Counted from the stretch's first letter, positions 16,419-24,332 are shown. The stretch: 64,000 nucleotides of DNA from Chryseobacterium antibioticum (GCF_012927325.1 NZ_JABBGI010000021.1:1-64000); one strand, 5' to 3'. Numbers and translations are program-made. The notes: generated by a model not told the origin, from the sequence alone.

Positions 16419-17535
16419 ATATGTTTTCTTTTAGTGTTTCAGTAGCTAAATTAAATCTTGTATTAACCCTTTCTTTGGTATTAGTTGAGCGAGTAACCGC
16501 ATCAATGTAACTTTGATTGCGGATTAATTGAGTGTAATTTTTTTTGATAGTATTTTTATTTTTTTTAATGAAGTCATCACTCATTAACGAAATAGCATGT
16601 GAGACACTTTCAAAAACCGCCATATTAATAGTCCCTTTTGTACTGAGAGTAGGAATTCTAAAATTTTTGTCACCCCAAATTTGATATGAGTATTTCATTA
16701 CTCTTTCAAAATCTTTAATTACCTCTTCTATTTGCTTACCAGACCATTTATTTATTTTTCTCATTGCATCCTCTATGTAATTACTTAGATTACCAATATA
16801 TTCCTTTTCATAATCAAAATAACGAAAGGCGATGTAACGTAAAATAAGTTCTCGATCCTTCATTCTTTGAGGTGAAACACCATCAGAAATAGCAGACTTG
16901 AAATAAGGTTCTTCTGATAATTCTTTAAGGAGAGCTGTAGATTTTCCAATAAAAATACAATTTCGAATTTCTTGTCTGTTGAGTTGTGTACCTCCAGTAT
17001 TGATTCTATTGAATAAATCATAAATGACTTCCATTGGCGTAGAAGGCTTTAAGATAAATATATTAAGTTTTTTGTCTTCAAATTTAGCTTGTAAATTATC
17101 CGGTAAATCTTTATAAAAAAAACCATTATATTTTGGAACAGCTTCTAATTGTGATAGTGGAAATTGGTTGTTATAAAATTCTTCTAGAGTAGTAGTTCGT
17201 TGCAAACCATCGATAATCATATATTTAGATTCTTTTGTTTCAGAATCTATTCGTTCATTAAAGTATATGAATGGAATAGGAAAATTTAGTAAAATTGATT
17301 CTACAAATTTAGATTTGGCTTTAGTGTTCCATACCAAATTTCTTTGAAAATCAGGTTGTGTGATAATTTTTTGCTTCTTTTTTTGACGTAAAAGTTCAAA
17401 AATAGAAAATTGTTCCACGCCCATATCCAAATCATTGAGAATAGGATCGTATGGGTATAAACTAGAACTAGAATTAGAATCATCAACAACATCCTCATCA
17501 AGCTTTATTATTTCTTTATTTAAACCTTCATTCAT
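16411..17535 (-). CDS. DUF262 domain protein
   Basis: A 374-residue protein with the DUF262 (GmrSD N-terminal/ParB-like) fold. The two family motifs are clear: QRNLVW at 64-69 and DGLQR at 109-113 (the usual form is D-G-Q-Q-R). In GmrSD-type restriction enzymes the latter motif belongs to the NTP-hydrolysing half, and DUF262 proteins occur in several anti-phage systems. No C-terminal DUF1524 HNH nuclease domain is present; residues 200-374 are helical with 'KINKWSGKQIEEVIKDF'. It is the first gene of the operon, with a TAnnTTTG element just upstream. The acidic, Ser-rich N-terminal 30 residues look disordered. Confidence 0.88.
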   Translation of the reverse strand: MNEGLNKEIIKLDEDVVDDSNSSSSLYPYDPILNDLDMGVEQFSIFELLRQKKKQKIITQPDFQRNLVWNTKAKSKFVESILLNFPIPFIYFNERIDSETKESKYMIIDGLQRTTTLEEFYNNQFPLSQLEAVPKYNGFFYKDLPDNLQAKFEDKKLNIFILKPSTPMEVIYDLFNRINTGGTQLNRQEIRNCIFIGKSTALLKELSEEPYFKSAISDGVSPQRMKDRELILRYIAFRYFDYEKEYIGNLSNYIEDAMRKINKWSGKQIEEVIKDFERVMKYSYQIWGDKNFRIPTLSTKGTINMAVFESVSHAISLMSDDFIKKNKNTIKKNYTQLIRNQSYIDAVTRSTNTKERVNTRFNLATETLKENIYD

Positions 17536-17554
17536 TGTATATGGTATTTTATGA

Positions 17555-17562
17555 CAAAAGTA
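17555..17562 (-). promoter_or_regulatory. promoter -7 element of the DUF262 operon
   Basis: On the minus strand TACTTTTG matches TAnnTTTG, 19 bases before the DUF262 ATG. Confidence 0.5.
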
Positions 17563-17972
17563 AAAAAAAGATGATAATAAATATCGTATTTGCTTATAAA
17601 GAAATCATTCTGAATAATAAAGATAGTTTTAGATTTTAATTGGATTATTTTTTTTTGAAGAAAATCAATACACAAAATATTTTCACTTCTGCTAAAACAT
17701 TTTTACTTTTCAGTAAAAAAAATCGTAAAATAAACCTCCCAACTTCTCCGTTTGTTTAAAACAACTCTGTTTGTAACTTCCGTACTCCTCCGGAACTTCA
17801 AAACAAGCGTGATTCTAATCTCCGGAGGACTCCGGAAGTCTCCCGCAACGTGCAGGCAGCCAAAGAAGTGTTCCGAAGATTACGCGCAACGGTATTTGTA
17901 ACCTAGTGACTTTTTAATATATTTGATTCTGAAAATCAGTATCAATTCACTAACAAATACACAAAAACACGT
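17563..17972. other. intergenic region with repeated CTCCGGA motifs
   Basis: 410 bases without a gene between the defence-type operon and the DUF6261 gene. The left part is AT-rich. The right part is markedly richer in G and C and holds three copies of CTCCGGA (17788-17794, 17820-17826, 17830-17836), the last two only 3 bases apart, with 'TTCCG' variants around them. Since CTCCGGAG is self-complementary, the region can fold. I associate such DNA with the leader of DUF6261 genes in this group, from memory. Confidence 0.45.
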
Positions 17973-18674
17973 ATGGAAATCGCACTCACCAAGCTGAGTA
18001 CTAAAGATCTTGCGACTTTAGCTCAGAGAACTATTTCAAATGCCTAGTCAGGGAAATATCCGGTTATTGCCAACCATCCGCTGCTTACGGATTTGCAGGA
18101 CTCCTATATCGAATACGATAGGGTATATACCAAACAGGTCTACAGCGGAAAAGGAAAAGACGTTGCCGCGTTGGATCATGAAAGAGATGTTGCGTACAAC
18201 AGTATGAAAGCATTCCTGAACGGGTACCGGAAGCTTTCTTCTGCCGCCAATTATCAGCTGGCGGAAGACCTGTATCAGGTATTTAAAACTTTCGGGCTGG
18301 ATCTCGACCGAATAAGCTATTCTTCCCAGACTGCTCAAATGAAAAAGCTGATCGAAACCCTTGAAAGTTCCGAGAATACACAGAAAATCACAGCCCTTTC
18401 TCTGGAAACCGCATTGGCTGATATGAAAGCCAAACATGAAGCTTTTGAAACGCTTTTTTCTGAACAGGCAATGATTAATGCAGATCTTCGTCAGATGAAA
18501 AGCGCATCGGCCATCCGAAAGGATCTGGAAAAAAATCTGAAAGCGTATATCAGTTTATTAACCGTAATGAAAGGAGTTTCGGGTTGGGAACTTTTCTACA
18601 ATGATGTTAATGAATTGGTAAAGGCCGCGAAAAATTCTTCTATCGTAACCCCCAAACCGGAAAAGCCATCTTAA
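17973..18674 (+). pseudogene. DUF6261 family protein gene interrupted by an in-frame TAG
   Basis: From ATG 17973 the frame reads MEIALTKLSTKDLATLAQRT and three more residues before TAG at 18045-18047 (codon 25). It then continues without a shift as SGKYPVIANHPLLTDLQDSY for another 200 or so codons to TAA 18672. The upstream part is the expected N-terminus of DUF6261 proteins, so this is one gene with a nonsense codon. If translation restarts at the ATG 18093, a 193-residue product lacking the N-terminus is made. The rest of the frame is intact, so the mutation is recent, is suppressed, or is a sequencing error. The protein is helical ('LETALADMKAKHEAFETLF') and its function is unknown. Confidence 0.8.
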
Positions 18675-18690
18675 AACAATAGGAACAAAA

Positions 18691-18718
18691 AAACTCAGCA
18701 CACCGCTGAGTTTTTTTA
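18691..18718 (+). terminator. terminator of the DUF6261 gene
   Basis: AAACTCAGC (18691-18699) / GCTGAGTTT (18705-18713) followed by a T run. Confidence 0.85.
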
Positions 18719-18743
18719 TATCTGATAATCAAAATTCGACTAT

Positions 18744-19109
18744 TTATTTTTTATACTTTTTCAGTTCTTCCTCCAACCTTTGATTTTCCTTTTTCAGAAT
18801 CTGTATAAGCTCTCTCTGGCTTTCCAGAAGGAATTCCGGGACATTGCAGTAATAATTACCATTGATATTCCCTACATCAATTGTATTGTTATTAAAATGA
18901 TTTATGTTTTTAGCTTCATCTTCCTGATAAATTTCCTCCAAAGGAACTTCAAGAAAACGGGCGATTTTTTCCCATTCTTCTTTTCGGATGCTTACATCTC
19001 CGCTTTCTTTTCTGCTGTAGTTGGAAACATCTGTTGCAATGATATCTGCGATCTGCTGTTGTGTAAAGCCTTTTCTTTTTCTTACGTCGCGTAGTTTTTC
19101 TTTTTGCAT
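18744..19109 (-). CDS. XRE family transcriptional regulator
   Basis: 121 residues. An N-terminal helix-turn-helix (residues 5-60) reads LRDVRKRKGFTQQQIADIIA, with the recognition helix in 'DVSNYSRKESGDVS', the Cro/CI type. A short linker follows with repeated Asn ('NINHFNNNTIDVGNINGNYY'), then a C-terminal coiled coil 'LIQILKKENQRLEEELKKYKK' probably for dimerisation. It is alone on the minus strand, and an inverted repeat just upstream of its start may be its own operator. Target genes cannot be inferred. Confidence 0.88.
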   Translation of the reverse strand: MQKEKLRDVRKRKGFTQQQIADIIATDVSNYSRKESGDVSIRKEEWEKIARFLEVPLEEIYQEDEAKNINHFNNNTIDVGNINGNYYCNVPEFLLESQRELIQILKKENQRLEEELKKYKK

Positions 19110-19114
19110 AACCG

Positions 19115-19138
19115 TATTTTGTACAAATATGCAAAATA
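19115..19138 (-). promoter_or_regulatory. possible operator of the XRE regulator
   Basis: TATTTTG (19115-19121) and CAAAATA (19132-19138) form an inverted repeat with a 10 base spacer, six bases upstream of the XRE start. Placement suggests autoregulation. Confidence 0.4.
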
Positions 19139-19234
19139 TTACGCAAAAAAAATAGGGGTTAGGTTTTTTAGCGGCAACATTTGATGATTCTTTTTTGTTT
19201 CAGATCAAAGGGTATTCTTTGCTTTGTTGGGAAA

Positions 19235-19401
19235 TCGCAAAAGCGCAAGGTTTCTTACAGCTGCATGAATATTTAAAGCGCAAGAAAATCAAAGACTTTC
19301 AGCTATAGATTCATTGTGAAATGGGCGGTACTAAATTTTATCAGAGATAAAATCTTTGCACCTTAAAACGTGTTTTTGTCATATAACTTGCGTCTTTGCG
19401 A
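19235..19401. repeat. intergenic element with inverted ends
   Basis: TCGCAAAAGCGCAAG (19235-19249) and CTTGCGTCTTTGCGA (19387-19401) are inverted copies matching at 13 of 15 positions around 137 bases without an open frame. A further GCGCAAG lies at about 19280. It looks like a small non-coding dispersed element or its remnant. The rest of 19140-19509 holds nothing I can name. Confidence 0.4.
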
Positions 19402-19509
19402 TGTTCCAACCATAAAAAATAAAAGTTTTTTACGGCTTGTTTTTACAGAACTTGTCTAAATATTTCCAACCTTTTCCATAATTACAGCATCTCTATATAA
19501 AAAGAGACT

Positions 19510-20232
19510 ATGAAAATCACCATACCAAAACCATGTCACGAAAACTGGGAAATGATGACGCCCGAAGAGAAAGGTAGATTTTGTTCCGTTTGTTCCAAAA
19601 CTGTCCGGGATTTCGCCGGGGCTTCTGATCAGGAAATTATAGAGGTTTTTTCCCATTCTTCAGAAGATATTTGTGGAAATTTTAATGCATCGCAGCTTAA
19701 CAGAGATCTGCAATATTCTTTTATCAATTCACTCTTTACGAAGTTTGCGGTCGGTTTTATGTTGACAACAGGAGGATTTGTTTCCGTATATGCACAGCAA
19801 AATGAAGTACACGATACTTTAAAATCAGACGAAATAAAAGACGTTGTGATCTTCCCCCAAAAACAAAAAAAACTGCTGGGTTCAACGACCGTAATACCGG
19901 GAAATCTTATAGCGAATACTCAACAGAGTGAAATGCAGGCCCAGCTGAGCGGTTTGATGGGTAAGGGAATTTCCACTGTACAACAAGACGATAAAGCTCA
20001 TCGGAAAATGAGGATCGGAGGTGCTTCATCAACGCTGAGGAGTACTGAAAAGCCTTTATGTGTAATCAATGGAAAGGTGAGTAGTTTTGAAGAACTCAGT
20101 TCGATGGACACTAAAATAATAAAAACGATGAATGTTCTGAAAGGGGCTTCTGCAACGGCAATTTATGGCTCAAAAGCTCAAAACGGCGTTATTGTAGTAA
20201 CCACTAAAAAGAAAGAAAAGCTAAAAAAATAA
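19510..20232 (+). CDS. Cys-motif / single-span / TonB-plug-like protein
   Basis: 240 residues with an unusual layout. Residues 1-60 have Cys9, a CxxC at 25-28 (FCSVCSKTVRDF) and Cys55, which could bind a metal. Residues 75-95 form one membrane span ending VYAQQ. The C-terminal part (about 160-236) resembles the plug of SusC-type receptors: a 'PLCVINGKV' segment and ATAIYGSKAQNGVIVVTTKK, without any beta barrel. So a cytosolic Cys-rich head seems linked through the membrane to a periplasmic plug-like domain. Regulatory or TonB-related signalling is possible, but no function is established by this sequence. Confidence 0.75.
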   Translation: MKITIPKPCHENWEMMTPEEKGRFCSVCSKTVRDFAGASDQEIIEVFSHSSEDICGNFNASQLNRDLQYSFINSLFTKFAVGFMLTTGGFVSVYAQQNEVHDTLKSDEIKDVVIFPQKQKKLLGSTTVIPGNLIANTQQSEMQAQLSGLMGKGISTVQQDDKAHRKMRIGGASSTLRSTEKPLCVINGKVSSFEELSSMDTKIIKTMNVLKGASATAIYGSKAQNGVIVVTTKKKEKLKK

Positions 20233-20270
20233 CGAGTTGCGGCGATCGAAGATCGCCGCAACTCGTTTTA
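20233..20270. terminator. 15 bp perfect GC-rich hairpin
   Basis: Arms 20233-20247 and 20251-20265 are fully complementary around a GAA loop, then TTTTAAATT. It lies between two convergent genes and overlaps the end of the upstream coding region. Confidence 0.85.
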
Positions 20271-20291
20271 AATTATTTCAAAAGCAAAAAC

Positions 20292-20849
20292 TTACTTTTT
20301 TACCGCTGCAATAGCAGCCTCATAATTAGGTTCATGCGAAATATCATCCACCTGCTCTTCATACACAATCTTTCCTGAAGGATCAATTACCACAACGGCT
20401 CTGCTTAAAAGCCCTTTCATCACAGAATCTGTGATTTCCACCCCATAAGTTTTCCCGAAATCAGAACGGAAATCCGAAAGCATCACCACATGCTTGATTC
20501 CTTCTGCACCACAAAATCTTTTTTGGGCAAAAGGAAGATCTTTGGAAATACAAAGAACCACTGTGTTTGGAATATTAGCTGCATCTTCATTGAAATGATG
20601 TACAGAAGCCGAACAAACACCTGTATCTACACTTGGGAAAATATTAAGAATAATGAATTTTCCTTTGTAAGAATCAAGAGTCTGATCCTTCATCGTAACA
20701 TCTGTAAGCGTAAACTTGGGCGCTGCCTTATTCACTGCCGGCAGTTTGGCGTAGGTATGTACCGGTTTTCCTCCCATCATTACTGTATTCTGAGCGAACG
20801 TACATACTGAGAAAAGGAATAACGTACTGAAAATTATTTTTGAAAACAT
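20292..20849 (-). CDS. tpx: thiol peroxidase, exported form
   Basis: A 185-residue atypical 2-Cys peroxiredoxin of the Tpx type that reduces hydrogen and alkyl peroxides. A signal peptide (MFSKIIFSTLFLFSVCTFAQ) sends it to the periplasm. The peroxidatic Cys79 is in FPSVDTGVCS and the resolving Cys113 in RFCGAEG. 'SRAVVVIDPSGKIVYEEQV' is the conserved C-terminal strand. A second Tpx without signal peptide lies at 37153-37650, so the cell has one enzyme per compartment. Confidence 0.93.
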   Translation of the reverse strand: MFSKIIFSTLFLFSVCTFAQNTVMMGGKPVHTYAKLPAVNKAAPKFTLTDVTMKDQTLDSYKGKFIILNIFPSVDTGVCSASVHHFNEDAANIPNTVVLCISKDLPFAQKRFCGAEGIKHVVMLSDFRSDFGKTYGVEITDSVMKGLLSRAVVVIDPSGKIVYEEQVDDISHEPNYEAAIAAVKK

Positions 20850-21027
20850 GTAATTTTATTTTGAAACAAAATTATTCTTTTTTTAGTCTCCGTTTGTTAA
20901 TTTTAATTCAAATACCCGATAAATAGAGCAAATCTATCAACTGCCTCTTTTTAAAATCGATTTTAACGGCTACCTTTATTCTGTATAATTTTAGAATCAC
21001 ACTCAGTTATCAAAAAAAATAAAATTT

Positions 21028-22656
21028 ATGGATTCAGTAAATAAGCCGTTATTTCAAGATATTTTTAAAAGCGAAAGCGAAATTCCAGAAGAATTTAAAG
21101 TTCCCGAGATCCACCAAAAGGTCTACCTTCTCAATGGAGAACTGGTAGAATGGAAAGGAGAGGTTCAGGATATCTACTCACCCGTCTGTATTCCTACAGA
21201 AAACGGCCTGGAAAGAAAACTTCTCGGAAGTATTCCCAATATCGGCCCCAAAGAAGCAATGGAAGTTCTTGAAGCTTGCGTGAGAGCCTATGATAATGGC
21301 TTGGGCGAATGGCCAACCATGTCTGTAGAAGGACGTATACAATGCATGCAGAAGTTTGTTTATCTCATGATTGAGCAGCGTGACCTGGTCATCAAACTGC
21401 TGATGTGGGAGATCGGAAAAACGCTCGCCGACTCTACTAAAGAATTTGACAGAACCGTAGATTACATCAATCAAACCATTGATGCCTTGAAAGATCTGGA
21501 CCGGGAATCTTCCCGTTTTCAGGAAGCTGAAGGAACCATAGCGCAGATCAGAAGAGCTCCGTTGGGCGTTGTTTTAAGCATGGGACCATTCAATTATCCT
21601 TTAAATGAGATCTTCACCACATTGATTCCTGCACTGATCATGGGAAATACGATATTGTTTAAACTTCCAAAGCATGGTGTTTTAGCCCATTATCCTTTAC
21701 TGAATGCATTTAAAGAAGCCTTCCCGAAAGGAACGGTAAATACCCTTTACGGTAAAGGTTCAGAGATCATTACCCCGATCATGGAAAGTGGAAAAGTAAA
21801 TGTTCTGGCCTTTATCGGATCTAGCAAAGTGGCGAACGGACTGAAAAAGCTGCACCCTAAAGTCAACCGTTTGCGCGCCATCCTGAGCCTTGATGCTAAA
21901 AATGCTGCCATCGTGACTAAAAATGCCAATCTGGATGTTGCGGTGAGCGAATGTATCCTTGGAGCATTATCTTTCAACGGGCAGCGCTGTACCGCCCTAA
22001 AATTGATATTTGTTCAAAAAGAAATTGCTGAAGAATTTATACAAAAATTAAGTGCTGCTGTTTCTGCCCTGAAGCCGGGGCTGCCGTGGGAAAAAGACGT
22101 CAAAGTAACCCCACTTCCTGAAGTAAACAAACCTCCTTATCTGAAAGAATGTATTGAAGATGCTTTGGCAAAAGGTGGAAAAGTTTTAAATGAAAACGGA
22201 GGATTTACAGAAGAATCTTTTGTTTTTCCTGCAGTGGTTTATCCGGTTAACAGCGAGATGAAATTATATCATGAAGAACAGTTTGGTCCGGTGATCCCGG
22301 TGGTTCCGTTTGAAGATATAGAAGAGCCTATCGATTATCAGGTGAATGCGTCCCACGGAATGCAGGTGAGCATCTTCAGTGAAGATCCGCAGGAAGTTTC
22401 CAGGCTAATCGATCCGTTTGTGAATCTGGTAAGCCGTGTCAACATCAATTGTCAGGCGCAACGTGGACCGGATGTTTTTCCGTTTACAGGAAGAAAAGAC
22501 AGCGCAGAAGGAACACTTTCTGTATTTGATGCGCTTCGCTCATTTTCAATCAGGTCTCTGGTAGCTGCAAAACTGACGGATTCCAATAAGAAATTATTAA
22601 ATACAATCGTGAGAGAACATGATTCTAATTTTCTAAGCACAGACTACATTTTCTAG
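21028..22656 (+). CDS. gapN: NADP-dependent glyceraldehyde-3-phosphate dehydrogenase-like aldehyde dehydrogenase
   Basis: A 542-residue aldehyde dehydrogenase of the GapN/ALDH11-like type, expected to oxidise glyceraldehyde-3-phosphate directly to 3-phosphoglycerate with NADP+. The catalytic Cys321 is in FNGQRCTALK, and 'SMGPFNYPLNE' (184-194) and 'IMGNTILFKLPKHG' are conserved ALDH segments. At the place of the usual E-L-G-G-K motif the sequence reads L-S-L-D-A-K-N (286-292), so the usual general-base Glu is a Ser (287). Despite that, the gene is full length. Substrate assignment rests on overall resemblance. Ends in TAG. Confidence 0.8.
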   Translation: MDSVNKPLFQDIFKSESEIPEEFKVPEIHQKVYLLNGELVEWKGEVQDIYSPVCIPTENGLERKLLGSIPNIGPKEAMEVLEACVRAYDNGLGEWPTMSVEGRIQCMQKFVYLMIEQRDLVIKLLMWEIGKTLADSTKEFDRTVDYINQTIDALKDLDRESSRFQEAEGTIAQIRRAPLGVVLSMGPFNYPLNEIFTTLIPALIMGNTILFKLPKHGVLAHYPLLNAFKEAFPKGTVNTLYGKGSEIITPIMESGKVNVLAFIGSSKVANGLKKLHPKVNRLRAILSLDAKNAAIVTKNANLDVAVSECILGALSFNGQRCTALKLIFVQKEIAEEFIQKLSAAVSALKPGLPWEKDVKVTPLPEVNKPPYLKECIEDALAKGGKVLNENGGFTEESFVFPAVVYPVNSEMKLYHEEQFGPVIPVVPFEDIEEPIDYQVNASHGMQVSIFSEDPQEVSRLIDPFVNLVSRVNINCQAQRGPDVFPFTGRKDSAEGTLSVFDALRSFSIRSLVAAKLTDSNKKLLNTIVREHDSNFLSTDYIF

Positions 22657-22689
22657 ATAGATTTCTGATTCTATTTAACATAAAATAAT

Positions 22690-22727
22690 AATCCTCAATA
22701 AATTTATTTATTTTTTGAGGATTTTGT
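22690..22727 (+). terminator. terminator of gapN
   Basis: AATCCTCAA (22690-22698) / TTGAGGATT (22715-22723) with a 16 base AT-rich loop. Confidence 0.6.
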
Positions 22728-22764
22728 ACTTTGAGACAGAGAGTTTTTAGTTTTTTGTGTTAAA

Positions 22765-22794
22765 AAAGCAGTGTTTTTATCAAAATGCTGCTTT
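22765..22794 (+). promoter_or_regulatory. 5' leader hairpin of the first sigma gene
   Basis: AAAGCAG (22765-22771) pairs with CTGCTTT (22788-22794). The stem extends inward by six more pairs including two G-U, leaving a TATC loop. It sits 18 bases before the chosen ATG and would fold in the leader RNA. Confidence 0.5.
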
Positions 22795-22812
22795 ACGAGT
22801 AGAGTTTCGAAC

Positions 22813-23322
22813 ATGTCTTTAATGGAAAAAGAATTTTTAGAGAAAATAGAGAAGCATAAAGGTGTTATCTTCAAGATCTCTAAAATGTATATGGACGATC
22901 AGGATGATCAAAATGATCTTTATCAGGAGATCATTTATCAGGCCTGGAAATCATACGGAGATTTCCAGAGGAGGAGTGACTTCTCTACATGGCTTTACCG
23001 GACTGCACTTAATACAGCGATTGTATTTTTGCGCAGTGAAAAAAAACGTAGTTTTATACAAAATCAGGGTATAGAGAATCTTGTAGTTCCACATGAATCC
23101 TATAATGATGCAGATGATAGAAATATGAAGCTGATGTATGAGGCTATCCACCAACTCAGTCCTATAGACAAGGCACTTATTTTTTTCTTTTTGGAAGATT
23201 TTCCGGGCAAAGAGATCGCCCGTCAGCTAGGTATTACCGAAGTGAATGCCCGTGTAAAGATGAATAGAGCCAAGACAAAATTAAAGGAAATCATCGAAAA
23301 GCAAAAGAGTGACCAGATTTAA
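22813..23322 (+). CDS. ECF RNA polymerase sigma factor, copy 1
   Basis: I place the start at 22813 (MSLMEKEFLEKIEKHKG) because the paralogue at 24632 starts at the matching place. The longer frame opens with GTG inside the leader hairpin. The product has 169 residues. Region 2 carries DDQNDLYQEIIYQAWKSYGDF and 'FSTWLYRTALNTAIVFLRSEKK'. Region 4 has 'IDKALIFFFLEDFPGKEIARQ' and 'NARVKMNRAKTKLKEI'. It would direct polymerase to a special promoter set. The membrane protein gene that follows after 12 bases is its likely partner and anti-sigma factor. Confidence 0.92.
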   Translation: MSLMEKEFLEKIEKHKGVIFKISKMYMDDQDDQNDLYQEIIYQAWKSYGDFQRRSDFSTWLYRTALNTAIVFLRSEKKRSFIQNQGIENLVVPHESYNDADDRNMKLMYEAIHQLSPIDKALIFFFLEDFPGKEIARQLGITEVNARVKMNRAKTKLKEIIEKQKSDQI

Positions 23323-23334
23323 AAACAAAAACAA

Positions 23335-24150
23335 ATGGAGTTAGAAAATTTTAAAACACTTTGGAATAAAGACAACAAAGAGGATTTGCCTGAAATTTCC
23401 ATTGAAAAACAGACAGAGATCCATTCACCAATGCAAATGCTCAGGATCAATATGGAAACAGAATTCTGGCTGATGGTTGTCACCATGCCTATGCTTCTGA
23501 TAGGATTTCCGTTTGCTTCCGGAGATACAAATATTGTCACCATATCAGCTTTTGTCGTTGCACTGACGATGGGGTTTATTATTTATTTCTATTCCCGTTT
23601 TCTCAAGCTTTACAAAATACTTCGTAAAAGTGGTATCAATACAAACTATGATCTGTTTAACCTTAAAACACAGCTTTTAATATCGAAAGAAATCTACATT
23701 TCCTATTATATTTCCTACATTCCGCTTGCTTTTCTGTTATCGCTCATCAAGATCAACTTTCATTTTGAAGCGAAATACAACCTGGCTATTTTTGGAGTCA
23801 GTTTTCTGATGACCCTGATGCTGGTCTGGTTCATTATAAAATATTGGATCTATTATATGTACGGCCGCTATATAGAAGATGTGGTACGCTTGGTGGATGA
23901 ACTGAATGGTCTGGAAATAGAACAGAAAAAGGCCAGAAAAAATTCATGGTTTGAGCGCTCCCAGAGATTTTTCATGAATAAATTCGGGCTCAAAGGAAAT
24001 ATCCTGAATACGGTGATATGGTTTGTCTCGGTATATATTTTTATCATTATATTTTTGACGCTGGTTCTTTTGCTATTCATCATTATCGGTGTAAAACTTG
24101 ATTTTATTGATCTTCACATACTTCAAAAAGCGTTAGACAGACTGAATTGA
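23335..24150 (+). CDS. membrane protein paired with ECF sigma copy 1
   Basis: 271 residues. An N-terminal cytosolic segment MELENFKTLWNKDNKEDLPEI is shared in outline with the partner protein at 25151. Then come about four or five hydrophobic segments (about 45-62, 68-85, 115-135, 148-170, 228-252) with short basic loops. It has no zinc-binding anti-sigma HxxxCxxC motif. The position directly after a sigma gene, and the repetition of this arrangement in the next module, make an anti-sigma or membrane-sensing role the best inference. Confidence 0.75.
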   Translation: MELENFKTLWNKDNKEDLPEISIEKQTEIHSPMQMLRINMETEFWLMVVTMPMLLIGFPFASGDTNIVTISAFVVALTMGFIIYFYSRFLKLYKILRKSGINTNYDLFNLKTQLLISKEIYISYYISYIPLAFLLSLIKINFHFEAKYNLAIFGVSFLMTLMLVWFIIKYWIYYMYGRYIEDVVRLVDELNGLEIEQKKARKNSWFERSQRFFMNKFGLKGNILNTVIWFVSVYIFIIIFLTLVLLLFIIIGVKLDFIDLHILQKALDRLN

Positions 24151-24178
24151 TTTCTTCATAAATTTAATCATATCCATT

Positions 24179-24216
24179 AGTCCCGACAGACATTTTCTGA
24201 TGGGGCTATTTTTTTA
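24179..24216 (+). terminator. terminator of the first sigma module
   Basis: AGTCCCGACAG (24179-24189) / CTGATGGGGCT (24197-24207) with a 7 base loop and a T run. The stem plan CCCG-CAG/CTG-TGGG recurs in the terminator at 24543. Confidence 0.8.
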
Positions 24217-24332
24217 TACGAATTAATAAAAAATCGGTCTGTTAAAAACCGCCTGTATGAGAGGGCTAAGGAGCTTGTGAAAATGACAAGAAATATAATA
24301 TTGTTTTTTAATGTAAATTTTTCCCCAAATGG

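Noticed and set aside
17973..18674. Genome-wide reassignment of TAG to a sense codon
   Set aside because: Several intact genes in the window (for example those ending at 11473, 22656, 42956, 52613, 54286) end in TAG followed by non-coding DNA, so TAG is a normal stop here.
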